A DNA stretch of 64,000 bases from Hirschia sp964342355 (GCA_964342355.1 CAYFFG010000003.1:62001-126000), one strand, 5' to 3'. Counted from the stretch's first letter, positions 1 through 9,162 are shown. The notes: generated from the letters alone by a model not told the origin. Numbers and translations: made by a program.

Positions 1-869
1 TCACGACGATAAAACTGCAAGCGTTCCTTGATGTGCGCGCGATAATCCGCAAGCGAGATGTTGAGGTCTGACACTTTCGTCACACCACGGGACACAGGCG
101 CGAGCACACCACTTCCATCTTTGCGCGCCAATGCTCTTACGTTGTCCGCGCTCCCCCCTTGCGGTCCCAAACCAGGGCACAAGATTACCGCATTTGGCAT
201 CAAGTCTCTCAGTGACTTTGCGCTTGGTGAGTTGGTAGCGCCGATGACCGCCCCCACAGCGGACAGTCCGCTGACGCCCACGCTTTGCGCGCCCATCTCG
301 CCAACCAATAACGCAGCTGTTTCAGAGACGGTGCGACCGTTTTCCAGACGTTGTTCCTGCAACCATGCGCTGCCGGGGTTGGAAGTTTGCACCAAAACGA
401 ACAAACCTTTGTCGTGCTGTTTCGCTGTATCCAAAAAGGGCTCAAGGCTGTCTGGCCCTAAGAACGGATTGACGGTCAGACAATCTGATTCAAACTCAGC
501 AGCGCCGCCAGTGCTTTCTGGCGTGATAAACGCCTTTGCGTAAGCTGCTGCTGTTGAGCCAATATCGCCACGTTTAGCGTCCATTATGATGGCGATATCA
601 TGAGATTTCGCCAGCGCCACACCCCGCGCGAGGACTTCATGTCCGATCAATCCGAAAGCTTCAAAAAAAGCAGACTGGAATTTTACAAACCCGGTTTCGC
701 CTTTTGCGGCATCCAACAAGCACTCGGTGTATGACCACAACACCTCGCCGACAGGCCGTTGCGCTCCTCTAAACACATTGGGAATGTCTGACCAAACCGG
801 ATCTACTCCAATAACGACCGGCCCGAGTTCATCGCTTTTGCGCGCAACCAGATCGCCCCAATGTGTCAT
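1..869 (-). CDS. pyrF: Orotidine 5'-phosphate decarboxylase, group 2 (3' end cut by window edge)
   Basis: Decarboxylates OMP to UMP, the last step of de novo pyrimidine synthesis, in the cytoplasm. Reading the minus strand from the ATG at 869-867 gives MTHWGDLVARKSDELG and stays open to the left edge (289 codons, no stop). The catalytic motif of the group 2 family, DAKRGDIGSTAAAYA, is encoded near 542-586, and a late SRGV loop motif lies near 85-96. Family members are usually about 270-290 residues, so only the last few codons should be missing. The gene lies in the same direction as the pectin operon but is separated from it by 94 bases holding a perfect inverted repeat, so it is probably transcribed separately. 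Confidence 0.93.
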   Translation of the reverse strand, partial: MTHWGDLVARKSDELGPVVIGVDPVWSDIPNVFRGAQRPVGEVLWSYTECLLDAAKGETGFVKFQSAFFEAFGLIGHEVLARGVALAKSHDIAIIMDAKRGDIGSTAAAYAKAFITPESTGGAAEFESDCLTVNPFLGPDSLEPFLDTAKQHDKGLFVLVQTSNPGSAWLQEQRLENGRTVSETAALLVGEMGAQSVGVSGLSAVGAVIGATNSPSAKSLRDLMPNAVILCPGLGPQGGSADNVRALARKDGSGVLAPVSRGVTKVSDLNISLADYRAHIKERLQFYRR

Positions 870-880
870 GTGCTGTGCTC

Positions 881-908
881 CGTTAAAGAAAGACATCCTT
901 CTTTAACG
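881..908. repeat. Perfect 10-bp inverted repeat just upstream of pyrF
   Basis: Arms CGTTAAAGAA (881-890) and TTCTTTAACG (899-908) flank an 8-base spacer. The repeat ends 12 bases before the pyrF start codon. It is AT-rich and has no T-run on either strand, so it is a weak terminator candidate. It could be an operator or a leader hairpin that affects pyrF translation. The function is not known from the sequence. Confidence 0.5.
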
Positions 909-963
909 TGGAATCTATTTGAAACCAGACTATGCCGACAGATATTCTGTGAACGGATCGCGC

Positions 964-2784
964 TTATTCGCCAGACGCTGCAATCGCAGCCATTTTTTCC
1001 GCGCAATCGCGTACGCCCGGAGGACGTCCAACTGTTTCTTCAGCGCCATTGCTTATATCTTGGAACACATCGGTTTCCAGCACGCCATTGCTTAGTTCCA
1101 GAGCGATAATGCGCGCGACGCCGCAAGCGCCAAGGAAAGTGAAGTGCGTGTTGTCCTCCACATATTCCATTTGATTGGTGCGAATATTCAAGCGCTCTCC
1201 CCACAAGAAGTCCTGTTTGGTCCCCGCGTTACCTTGCTGCTCAAAATAAGCGAGCGTCAGATTGGCAAGATCAATAAAACTTGCGGCAGCTTGACGGGCG
1301 GCTTGTTGAGCCGCGACCGCATAAGGTCCGTGTGTTTCAACCATTGCAGGCCCTTCCCACAGCCGGCGCGCAGCTGAAGACAAAATGATGGGCTTAGCTC
1401 CTGCTTGATGCACATCATCGGCAAACCTGACAAGATTATCTCGATAGCTTCCAAATGGCGGCGCAAATCGTTCAGGCGCGTCATCGCGGGAGTCATTGTG
1501 GCCAAATGATATAAGCACCAGATCCCCTGGCGTCACTTCTTTCATCAAAGCATCCCATTTGCCTTCATCTATGAAACTCTTTGTGCTGCGTCCGTTCACT
1601 GCGCGGTTCAGAATTTCAATATCATCACTTAGAAAGTATGGCAGCGCCTGTCCCCATCCAACTTGCGGCGCGCGACGCGCAGGATAATCCGCTGCTGTTG
1701 AATCTCCAGCGATTAAGATACGTCCAGAAAACGGCGTCCGTTGCACATTCTCACCGACCTTACCCGTCTCACATGCGGTACAATCGCCCTCTCCAAACAC
1801 GCCATAGCTGCGTCCAAAGTCGTAGAACAATTGCGGCCATAATCTGAGCGGCGCATCATCAATTCCGCGAAAGCCAAAACCATGGCCGCCTGTTTCGAAT
1901 ATGTTGAGTGCGACCGGTATGTTCTGTTTGCGAAAGCTTTCGTAAGCGCGCAGCGCATTTTCAACAGGCACTGCCTTGTCGTCGTTTGCGTGTAGAATGA
2001 ATGTCGGCGGTGTTGCGGCCGGCGGTTCATGGTCGACCGAATATTTGCGCACCTGATCTAAACTAGGCTTGTCGCCAACAATGTTGGTCCGAGACCCCAT
2101 GTGAGCAATGTGCGCATCAAGCGAGATGACCGGATAAATCAAAGCGCCAACATCAGGCCTGGCTGACACGTCGTCGGCTTCATCCATTGGATCGTAAACG
2201 CCTGTATCAAAACGCGTTAGAAGACTTCCTGCTAAATGCCCACCAGCAGAAAACCCCATAACAGCAATACGATCTGGATCTATACCTTCAGATGGCGCAC
2301 GTTTGCGGATGAGACGAATGGCCCGCTGAGCGTCCTGCAATGGGGTGTCAGCCCCTGCTTTCCAACCATGTTGCGGAAGGCGGTATTTCAACACATAAGC
2401 GGTGACGCCCTTCTTATTGAACCAGCGCGCGCCTTCATGCCCTTCCTTTTGCATAACAACGCGAGCGTAACCTCCGCCCGGGATAATCAGAATTGCCGAA
2501 CCGTCCGGGTTTTCAGGATAAAATACTGAAAGTGTGGGGTTAGTGATCTTTGTCGCCGCCGTATCAGGCAGATTGAACGGATTATCGCGTTCAATCCATT
2601 CCTCTTCCAGTCCTTCAGGGACGCCACCCGGCGGATCGCCAGGCCAAATGCTGAAGACTTCATCAGGCGCGCGTTCAATATCAACAAGAAGGTTTGGCGT
2701 TTCTTCTTTAGGGGTGACCAAGTGCGAACAGGCGTTGATCAACAGGATCAACATCGCCCCCAGCCCAGAACGTATCGCAGTCAT
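964..2784 (-). CDS. Two-domain esterase lipoprotein: alpha/beta-hydrolase plus CE12-like rhamnogalacturonan acetylesterase
   Basis: Predicted to remove acetyl or other ester groups from pectin outside the cytoplasm. The 606-residue protein begins with a lipoprotein signal (lipobox LINAC, Cys19). Residues about 85-330 form a BD-FAE/esterase-lipase domain with oxyanion GGG (103-105), nucleophile GFSAGG (Ser179), Asp268 or Asp269 and His301. Residues about 353-560 form an SGNH hydrolase of the rhamnogalacturonan acetylesterase type, with GDST (Ser362), GHND (428-431) and the Asp544/His547 pair in DNTHF. Both active sites look intact, so the fusion should be bifunctional. Its start overlaps the stop of the upstream cupin gene by 4 bases (ATGA). 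It is the last gene of the uxaA operon. The domain assignment is firm; the exact ester bonds are inferred. Confidence 0.88.
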   Translation of the reverse strand: MTAIRSGLGAMLILLINACSHLVTPKEETPNLLVDIERAPDEVFSIWPGDPPGGVPEGLEEEWIERDNPFNLPDTAATKITNPTLSVFYPENPDGSAILIIPGGGYARVVMQKEGHEGARWFNKKGVTAYVLKYRLPQHGWKAGADTPLQDAQRAIRLIRKRAPSEGIDPDRIAVMGFSAGGHLAGSLLTRFDTGVYDPMDEADDVSARPDVGALIYPVISLDAHIAHMGSRTNIVGDKPSLDQVRKYSVDHEPPAATPPTFILHANDDKAVPVENALRAYESFRKQNIPVALNIFETGGHGFGFRGIDDAPLRLWPQLFYDFGRSYGVFGEGDCTACETGKVGENVQRTPFSGRILIAGDSTAADYPARRAPQVGWGQALPYFLSDDIEILNRAVNGRSTKSFIDEGKWDALMKEVTPGDLVLISFGHNDSRDDAPERFAPPFGSYRDNLVRFADDVHQAGAKPIILSSAARRLWEGPAMVETHGPYAVAAQQAARQAAASFIDLANLTLAYFEQQGNAGTKQDFLWGERLNIRTNQMEYVEDNTHFTFLGACGVARIIALELSNGVLETDVFQDISNGAEETVGRPPGVRDCAEKMAAIAASGE

Positions 2785-3224
2785 AGCGGTTTCCGACTTT
2801 TAAGCGGGTAGGAAATGATCAGCACCAACGGCTCGTCACCGACCTGTTTGATGCCGACATTAGCGCCTTCATAGAGATACGCCGCCATGCCAGATGTCAG
2901 TTCAGCTTCCTCGCCGTCAGATATGACAACACCTTTACCAGATACGACGTAATAGACTTCATCATGTGAAATCACGTGTTCGCCGATGGCTGCGCCCAGA
3001 TGCAAAGACCGCTTGCGAAACTCCATGTTCCGCTGAGGCGCGACATCGGAAATCCGGTAGGCCGTGCTCATACCGATTTCACCGTGTGGCGGAGGTTGTT
3101 CAACGGTGACATCCGCTTCGTCCACCACAACCATATTTGTCGACAGTAATGTCTCACTTGTCGGCTGAGCAGCGCAGGCAGACATCACAAACATGCCAAC
3201 CACACATGATATCAGGTGTCGCAT
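2781..3224 (-). CDS. Cupin-domain lipoprotein (KdgF-like candidate)
   Basis: A 147-residue cupin with a lipoprotein signal (MRHLISCVVGMFVMSAC, lipobox MSAC). A reduced metal-binding cupin motif 1 is visible as H-V-I-S-H-D-E, followed by the usual glycines, but the second cupin motif has no clear histidine (GANVGIKQ). Small cupins in pectin and alginate loci are often KdgF, which promotes ring opening of unsaturated uronate to the linear keto acid. KdgF is normally cytoplasmic and shorter, so the lipid anchor is odd. The gene sits between the TRAP permease (9-base gap, SD GGGGAGAG) and the double esterase (4-base overlap). Cupin fold is certain; the KdgF role is an inference. Confidence 0.72.
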   Translation of the reverse strand: MRHLISCVVGMFVMSACAAQPTSETLLSTNMVVVDEADVTVEQPPPHGEIGMSTAYRISDVAPQRNMEFRKRSLHLGAAIGEHVISHDEVYYVVSGKGVVISDGEEAELTSGMAAYLYEGANVGIKQVGDEPLVLIISYPLKSRKPL

Positions 3225-3233
3225 ATCTCTCCC

Positions 3234-4514
3234 CTATTTGAATAACCCTGGCAAAGTCAGCGACAGCTGCGGAACAAAAGTGATAACCAATAAAGACAAC
3301 ACCAATGCGCCATAGAAGGGCCAGATTGACTTCACCGCTTTTTCAACCGGAACTTTGCCAACTGCAGCGCCTACAAACAGGACCGATCCAACAGGCGGTG
3401 TCACAAGCCCAATCCCAAGGTTCAACATCATGATAATACCGAAATGAACCGGATCGACACCAATCTGCTGAACGACCGGCAACAGGATCGGGGTTGTGAT
3501 CACAATCAGCGGCGACATGTCCATAAACGTGCCCAACAGCAACAAAATGACATTGACGATCAACAGAACCAAGATTGGATTGTCAGTCAGCGTCGTGATG
3601 AGGTTTGCCAGTTGGGACGGTGTTTCCAGTATCGCAAGCGCGAAGGAAAACGCGGTCGCCGCACCGATGATCAAAAGCACCATGGCGGTGATTTTCACCG
3701 ACTGCATGGCCGCCTTCATGAAACGCTCCCACCCAAGCGTACGGTACACAAACGCACCTACCGCAATGGTGTAAATCACAGCAATCGCCGAGCTTTCCGT
3801 TGCGGTGAAGATGCCCGACAGAATTCCGCCCATAATGATGATCGCAGCCATAAGGCCCGGAACGGCCGCAGCCGCAGCAATAAGGAAGGGCTTCCATCCG
3901 GGGAAAATACCGCCGTCATAACCGCGCTTAACAGCAACACGCCAAGCGACGAACATGAGGAACATCGCCGTTAAGACCCCTGGCACAATTCCCGCCAGGA
4001 AAAGATCGCCGATTGAAACGCCAATCCCTGAAGCAGCCGAGTAGATAATCATGTTGTGGGATGGTGGGATGAGCAATCCCACAATGGCCGATGTTACGGT
4101 CACATTGACCGCATAATCATCATCATACCCTTTTTCCTTCATCAAAGGCATAAGGGTTGAGCCCATTGCAGAGGCTGATGCGATTGCTGAGCCTGAAACT
4201 GCGCCGAACATTGTTGATGCGCCGACTGTGACCTGACCGAGTCCGCCACGCGACCGACCAAGAGCGGCTTCCGCAACTTTGACCAGACGTTCAGCAATGC
4301 CCGAGCGATACATCAAGTCACCCGCGAAAATGAAAAACGGAATGGCCATTAGCGTAAACACGCTTACCCCTGCCGCCATCCGCTGGAATACGACAACCAG
4401 AGGGATGTCCAACGCCAGAAAACAAGCGATACTTGCGCCCAAAAGGGAAAACGCAACCGGCACGCCACATGCCAATAAAAAGACCAATGTGGCGACGAGA
4501 ATGACTAACTCCAT
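3234..4514 (-). CDS. dctM: TRAP transporter large permease (DctM family)
   Basis: The membrane channel subunit of a tripartite ATP-independent periplasmic transporter, probably for uronates or unsaturated uronates given its operon. The 426-residue length and the run of about 11-12 hydrophobic segments are typical. Family signatures are visible, including the GAVSGSAIASASAMGS stretch and the IPPSHNMIIYSAASG stretch. It overlaps the small permease gene upstream by 10 bases, so the two are translationally linked. Substrate is inferred from the neighbours UxaA, the UxuB-like reductase and pectin esterases. Confidence 0.93.
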   Translation of the reverse strand: MELVILVATLVFLLACGVPVAFSLLGASIACFLALDIPLVVVFQRMAAGVSVFTLMAIPFFIFAGDLMYRSGIAERLVKVAEAALGRSRGGLGQVTVGASTMFGAVSGSAIASASAMGSTLMPLMKEKGYDDDYAVNVTVTSAIVGLLIPPSHNMIIYSAASGIGVSIGDLFLAGIVPGVLTAMFLMFVAWRVAVKRGYDGGIFPGWKPFLIAAAAAVPGLMAAIIIMGGILSGIFTATESSAIAVIYTIAVGAFVYRTLGWERFMKAAMQSVKITAMVLLIIGAATAFSFALAILETPSQLANLITTLTDNPILVLLIVNVILLLLGTFMDMSPLIVITTPILLPVVQQIGVDPVHFGIIMMLNLGIGLVTPPVGSVLFVGAAVGKVPVEKAVKSIWPFYGALVLSLLVITFVPQLSLTLPGLFK

Positions 4515-5014
4515 CTCGGGTCCTCCTCATTCTCAACATCATCACCGTGAATTTCTTCAATGATGCGCTCTAACGAAAAGAGCACAATCAGCACGCCTGC
4601 GATTGGCAGCCCAAGATAGGCAAGTCCGCGCGGAAGCCCCAGCGATGGGATCACATGACCCCACGTTTTGGCGACAAGCTCTCCGCCCCAATAAGCCATA
4701 GCCACGCCGCACGCTGCGACGACGCACTCATTGAACAATTTCATGAAAAAGCGGATGCGCGGCGGTACGGCTTCTTCCAACGCAACGATGCGAATGTGGA
4801 AACCTTCCCGCACGCCAGCTGCTGCAGCGAACGACACAAACCAGATCATCAAGGTGAGAGCAGCTTGTTCTGACCACGACGGGCTGGCGTTTAAGACATA
4901 TCGGCCAAACACCTGATAGCCGACGATAACCGTCATTAACACCAGACCGGCGGCAGCTGCTTTGACAAGCAGGTCAGCAGCTCTGTGCGTAAAACGAGCG
5001 AGCAACTCAATCAT
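4505..5014 (-). CDS. dctQ: TRAP transporter small permease (DctQ family)
   Basis: The 169-residue small membrane subunit, with four predicted transmembrane segments and the family motif around YVLNASPSWSEQAALTLMIW. It pairs with the DctM protein and the DctP receptor on either side. Its ATG overlaps the dctP stop (ATGA, 5011-5014), and its 3' end overlaps dctM by 10 bases. This tight packing supports stoichiometric co-translation of the transporter. Confidence 0.9.
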   Translation of the reverse strand: MIELLARFTHRAADLLVKAAAAGLVLMTVIVGYQVFGRYVLNASPSWSEQAALTLMIWFVSFAAAAGVREGFHIRIVALEEAVPPRIRFFMKLFNECVVAACGVAMAYWGGELVAKTWGHVIPSLGLPRGLAYLGLPIAGVLIVLFSLERIIEEIHGDDVENEEDPRWS

Positions 5015-6048
5015 AGCGCCCTCCCCAATTCCTGGATTTGCGCCACGAGGCGTTTTTGGTCATCCGTTTGAACGAAGCGATCCCACACGGGTTTCATTTT
5101 GTCTGAGAACTCTGAGAGATCATCAACTTCGTTGACCGCAACGTCTGTTTTAGCGATAGCGGCCTGCGCTTCAGCGACGCGCGCATCCCAGAGTTTGCGC
5201 ATATATGGCACGCTAGCTTTTGCAGCGTTTTTGACCAGAACCTGATCATCCGAACTGAGACGTTCCCAGCGACTTAAGGACATGACCAGCACTTCCGGGG
5301 TCATCACATGTCGCGACAATGAGTAATAAGGCGCAGCCTCAAAGTGCCGCCCTGTGTAATAAGATGGCCAATTGTTTTCAGCGCCATCAATTACCCCCTG
5401 CAGGAGAGACTGATAAACTTCCCCCAGAGACATGGGCGTCGCGTCAGCACCCAACGCCTTGATCATCGCCACATAAAGATCCGAGTTCTGCACCCGGATT
5501 TTCATACCTTCCATATCGGCTGGCGTGCGGATGGGTTTGCGCGTGTTGTAAAAACTGCGCGATCCAGAATCGTAGAAACACAGCCCTATCAGCCCGTGTG
5601 GCTTGAGTGAGGCCAATATTTCTTCGCCAATCTCACCGTCCAACGCAGAACGCATGTGCTGTGTCGACGTGAACAAAAATGGAAGCGAACCCACTAAAGT
5701 CAGCGGCTCAATTGCATTCAGCGGCGCTAAGTTGACACGGTTTAGATCTAGTCCGCCAAATGAGGTGATTTCGAGCGTATCGCGTTCGGAACCAAGCTGG
5801 CCGCCAGCATAAACTTTAACGCCAAGACGCCCCTGCGTTTGTTGCGCCAGTATGCGCCCCATTTCACGCACAGCAGCAACCGTTGGATAGTCGTCGGGAT
5901 GATAGTCTGACGCCAAAAATACGCGCTCGTCACTTCGCCCACAGCCAGACAGCGCGATACCGGCAGCGCCGGCCATACCTGTTAAAACTGCGCGACGAGC
6001 AAAAAGCGGATTGGCGCGCGCAAACTCTGGTTTCGCGCTAAATCGCAT
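5011..6048 (-). CDS. dctP: TRAP transporter substrate-binding lipoprotein (DctP family)
   Basis: The 345-residue receptor that delivers substrate to DctQM. The N-terminus has a twin-arginine-like signal followed by a lipobox (RRAVLTGMAGAAGIALSGC), so it is predicted to be a Tat-exported lipoprotein, whereas most TRAP receptors are soluble periplasmic proteins. The DctP core is clear: the segment FYDSGSRSFYNTRKPIRTPA and the following GMKIRVQNS contain the conserved Arg that binds a substrate carboxylate in this family. SD AGGA lies 5 bases before the ATG; the start overlaps the end of the upstream reductase gene by 11 bases. A uronate-type ligand is inferred from context. Confidence 0.92.
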   Translation of the reverse strand: MRFSAKPEFARANPLFARRAVLTGMAGAAGIALSGCGRSDERVFLASDYHPDDYPTVAAVREMGRILAQQTQGRLGVKVYAGGQLGSERDTLEITSFGGLDLNRVNLAPLNAIEPLTLVGSLPFLFTSTQHMRSALDGEIGEEILASLKPHGLIGLCFYDSGSRSFYNTRKPIRTPADMEGMKIRVQNSDLYVAMIKALGADATPMSLGEVYQSLLQGVIDGAENNWPSYYTGRHFEAAPYYSLSRHVMTPEVLVMSLSRWERLSSDDQVLVKNAAKASVPYMRKLWDARVAEAQAAIAKTDVAVNEVDDLSEFSDKMKPVWDRFVQTDDQKRLVAQIQELGRAL

Positions 6049-7504
6049 GTGTTCCTGCCCCTATGCTTATTTCCCGACGCAGAACAAAGCGATAGCCCTC
6101 GCCAACTGCATCCTGGAAAGTTGGATTTTCGATAAGTGATTGCGGAAACACGCCGGTTTGACGCAGCATCAAATCTACATCTTGGACGGCGTTGTCCGTC
6201 ATTTTTTCAGATAGTGCGAGCAAGGTCTCAGCAATCGGATCGATAAGCTTTTCGCCTGCCAGTCCTGTACGGCGCACAAAACGCATCCAGGCGGCGATAC
6301 CAATGGCCAATCGCTGAATGCCGCGGCCAGCATCTAAGTTATCTTGGATAGTCGCAAGCAGGCGAATGGGAAGTTTTTGTGAGCCATCCCAAGCAATCTG
6401 CGAAAGCTGATGCGCCAATGCGGGATTTAAAAACCGATCAATCAACGCTTCAATGTATTCGTCCAGCTCCATCCCCTTCGGAGCCTGAAGACTGGGCGCA
6501 ATTTCCATATCCATCATCTCGTGAATGAAACGCCGCAAATCATGATCCTGCATAGCCCGCGCGACGGTTTCATGGCCATAAGCCAATCCAAGGTAGGCAA
6601 GTGTGGAATGCGCGCCATTCAACAATCGAAGCTTCATTGTTTCGAATGCGGCCACATCATCCGTCATGACCACGCCAACTTTCGCTAAATCGGGGAAGTC
6701 ATCTGAAACATCATTTGAAATAGCCCAAAACGTGAATGCCTCTCGCTGGATGGGCCAAGCATCTTCTAAACTCAGCGCATCAGACACGACTTCGCGCAAA
6801 GCATCGTCAGTCGCAGGGGTTATTGAATCCACCATTGTGGTAGGGAAATGACAGGTCTTAGAGATCCAATTCGCCAGATCGCCGTCTCTTTTACCCGCAA
6901 GCAACAGCACGGCGGTTTTGAGTTTTTCACCGTTATTCGGCTGATTATCGCAGCTGATGATGTTGAGGCCGCCCGCACCAGTCTTCATACGCTCGGCTAA
7001 CGCCTGAACCAGCCAGCCAATCAAGGATATTGGCGTTTCTGGGCGCGCGACGTCATGAGCAATATCTGCGTGAGAAAAGTCCAGTTCGCCGTGAGTGTTG
7101 AGACAATATCCCTTTTCCGTCACAGTCATCGTGATGATCCGTGTGTCTGGTGCGCTCATTCTTTCAAGAACAAGCGGATCATCGCCTGTGAGCACTTCTT
7201 TAAGAGCCCCCACGACTCGGAATTTTACCTTTTTGTCCAACAGCGCAAGCGTATAAAGTCCGTCCTGTGGAGCTAAAGCGTCATGCACACCTGCGCTGCG
7301 CAGAGATACGCCGCAAATCCCCCAGTGAGGATCAAACTCGTTTAAGCGATCAAAAACATCTGCCTGATGTGCGCGATGAAAAGCGCCGGGACCGATATGC
7401 ACGATGCGAACGGGCAACGCCGCCCTGTCATAGGAAGGCGTTGATACGACTTCCTTATCTATGTGCGCTAATGTCTTGTTAGAGAGTCTGTTTAGGAGGG
7501 TCAC
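6038..7504 (-). CDS. uxuB: Mannitol dehydrogenase-family uronate reductase (fructuronate/tagaturonate reductase)
   Basis: NAD-dependent reductase of the long-chain mannitol dehydrogenase family, 488 residues from the chosen start. The dinucleotide-binding segment VRIVHIGPGAFHRAHQA and the catalytic-region KLRLLNGAHSTLAYLG stretch are typical. By sequence style it is UxuB-like (fructuronate to mannonate), yet the locus has altronate dehydratase and no mannonate dehydratase, so the working substrate may be tagaturonate (UxaB role). Start: a GTG at 7504 gives a 4-base GTGA overlap with the uxaA stop and has AAGGGG upstream; an in-frame TTG at 7525 lies further inside uxaA and is less likely. It is the second gene of the uxaA operon. 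Confidence 0.85.
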   Translation of the reverse strand: MTLLNRLSNKTLAHIDKEVVSTPSYDRAALPVRIVHIGPGAFHRAHQADVFDRLNEFDPHWGICGVSLRSAGVHDALAPQDGLYTLALLDKKVKFRVVGALKEVLTGDDPLVLERMSAPDTRIITMTVTEKGYCLNTHGELDFSHADIAHDVARPETPISLIGWLVQALAERMKTGAGGLNIISCDNQPNNGEKLKTAVLLLAGKRDGDLANWISKTCHFPTTMVDSITPATDDALREVVSDALSLEDAWPIQREAFTFWAISNDVSDDFPDLAKVGVVMTDDVAAFETMKLRLLNGAHSTLAYLGLAYGHETVARAMQDHDLRRFIHEMMDMEIAPSLQAPKGMELDEYIEALIDRFLNPALAHQLSQIAWDGSQKLPIRLLATIQDNLDAGRGIQRLAIGIAAWMRFVRRTGLAGEKLIDPIAETLLALSEKMTDNAVQDVDLMLRQTGVFPQSLIENPTFQDAVGEGYRFVLRREISIGAGTHAI

Positions 7505-9024
7505 AAGGTCACCCCTTGCTTCCAAAGCGCAACGGAACGTTCCTGACGTTCTTCGGCGCGCGTCAGCTTACCATTCGCAACATCCAGAATGTGACGCCAT
7601 AGGCTATCTTCTACATCCGCGCGCGCTTCGCCCTCAACTATGCGTCCTGCGTTGAAGTCTATCCAAGAGGTTTTACGCTGCGCGAGATCGCTGTTGGATG
7701 AAATTTTGATGGTCGGAGCCGGAAAACCCAAAGGCGTTCCGCGCCCCGTCGTAAACAGAATGATGGTTGCGCCCGCTGCTGCTAATGCCGTTGAGGACAC
7801 CGCATCATTTCCTGGCGCCTCAAGCACAGTCAGGCCTTTAGCTTTTACTCTGCCTCCATACCGAATGACAGATGTCACTTGCGCCTGACCCGCTTTTTGA
7901 ACAGCGCCTAAAGACTTTTCTTCCAGCGTGGTGACGCCCCCCTCTTTGTTTCCAGGAGATGGGTTCTCATAAACAGGCTGATTAAGGTCCAGGAAATAGC
8001 GTTTAAAATCATTCACCACTTGAACGAGATCGTTAAACACTCCCTCATTTTCACAATGCCGCATCAATAGATGTTCAGCGCCGAAGATTTCGGGAATTTC
8101 GGTTAAGATCGCTGCGCCGCCATCTTGGGTGACCCGGTCGGTCATTGCGCCGACAAGCGGGTTGGCTGTCAGGCCGCTAAGACCATCTGATCCTCCGCAT
8201 TTCACACCAATGACAAGTTCAGAAGACGCACATTCCGTGCGCTCATCTTTTTCAATGATGTTGGCCAGTTCATAAATTGCCTCTAGCGTTGCTAAACGTT
8301 CGTCATCAACGCTTTGGGCTCTCACAGTGCGGACGCGATTTGGATCAAGGTTGGGCGCGGCTTTTAACAGCTCGCTCATCTGGTTATTTTCACACCCAAG
8401 GCCAACAACCACAACGCCGCCAGCATTAGGATGTTGGGCCAGCGCCGCTAATATTGTTCGTGTGTTCGAAAGGTCATCGCCCAACTGAGAACACCCAAAA
8501 GGGTGAGAAATGGAAAGCACGCCATCTATCCGACCCTTGAGTTCTAATCGAGCTTGCATTGCGACGGCGTCGCAAACGTTAGCAACACATCCAACTGTCG
8601 CAATAATCCAGATTTCATTGCGGACACCAACACGGCCATCGGGACGTTTGTAACCCAGGAAAGTATCCAATCCGCCTGAGCGCCGCACAGGCGGATGCTT
8701 TGGCTGATAGCTATAAGTCTGCTCTCCGCCCAAACTTGTTTTCACATTATGGACGTGCACCCAGTCTCCCGCCTGAATGTCTTCAGTAGCGACACCAATC
8801 GGCCAACCATATTTAAGGATTTCGTTTCCGGCTGCTATGTTGCGTAAAGCAAACTTATGACCCTTGGGAATATCAGCGCGCAGCGCAAGTTGTGGTGCAA
8901 TACTGCTCTGCTGACCTGCGGCAAGGTCTTTTAATGCAACAGCCACATGATCAATATCTGATACACAAATTGCATCAGGCGCTTTCGTCGATTCAGCCAA
9001 TATGTTGAGGTCGCCAGACGCCAA
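7501..9024 (-). CDS. uxaA: Altronate dehydratase
   Basis: Dehydrates D-altronate to 2-keto-3-deoxygluconate in the galacturonate pathway. The full-length form has an N-terminal SAF-type domain (HVAVALKDLAAG; GWPIGVATEDIQAGDWVHVHN) and a large C-terminal dehydratase domain (GYKRPDGRVGVRNEIWII; SHPFGCSQLGDD; GVKCGGSDGLSG). An upstream ATG at 9069 is only 4 bases from the operator and has no ribosome site. A TTG at 9024 has GGAGGAG about ten bases upstream (complement at 9033-9040) and gives 507 residues beginning MASGDLNILAES, so it is preferred. It is the first gene of a seven-gene operon running to the double esterase, and is divergent from uxaC. Confidence 0.93.
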   Translation of the reverse strand: MASGDLNILAESTKAPDAICVSDIDHVAVALKDLAAGQQSSIAPQLALRADIPKGHKFALRNIAAGNEILKYGWPIGVATEDIQAGDWVHVHNVKTSLGGEQTYSYQPKHPPVRRSGGLDTFLGYKRPDGRVGVRNEIWIIATVGCVANVCDAVAMQARLELKGRIDGVLSISHPFGCSQLGDDLSNTRTILAALAQHPNAGGVVVVGLGCENNQMSELLKAAPNLDPNRVRTVRAQSVDDERLATLEAIYELANIIEKDERTECASSELVIGVKCGGSDGLSGLTANPLVGAMTDRVTQDGGAAILTEIPEIFGAEHLLMRHCENEGVFNDLVQVVNDFKRYFLDLNQPVYENPSPGNKEGGVTTLEEKSLGAVQKAGQAQVTSVIRYGGRVKAKGLTVLEAPGNDAVSSTALAAAGATIILFTTGRGTPLGFPAPTIKISSNSDLAQRKTSWIDFNAGRIVEGEARADVEDSLWRHILDVANGKLTRAEERQERSVALWKQGVTL

Positions 9025-9072
9025 CTTTGATACTCCTCCCTTTGATGCTTTTCGCATCCGTTCTTGCATTCA

Positions 9073-9087
9073 TGGTAACCGGTGTCA
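9073..9087. promoter_or_regulatory. LacI-type operator, site 1 (uxaA/uxaC divergent region)
   Basis: TGGTAACCGGTGTCA; its complement is TGACACCGGTTACCA. It is a CCGG-centred imperfect palindrome, identical base for base to the site upstream of dhuI (22746-22760). It lies 49 bases before the uxaA TTG start and 76 bases before the uxaC start, so one site can control both directions. The regulator is inferred to be the LacI protein encoded at 22802-23881. Confidence 0.8.
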
Positions 9088-9162
9088 TAAAATGTGCAAT
9101 AGCTGTTTTTGACTTAACTAAACTTCGTGGTCTTCAGGCCTTCGACAAACGGGAGCAGAGCT

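Noticed and set aside
58..543. Plus-strand 161-codon reading at the left edge
   Set aside because: It is antisense to pyrF, whose minus-strand frame carries clear OMP decarboxylase motifs.
7525..9069. ATG at 9069 for uxaA and TTG at 7525 for the reductase as start codons
   Set aside because: The 9069 start nearly touches the operator and has no ribosome site; the 7525 start extends into uxaA, while GTG 7504 gives a normal 4-base overlap with an SD.
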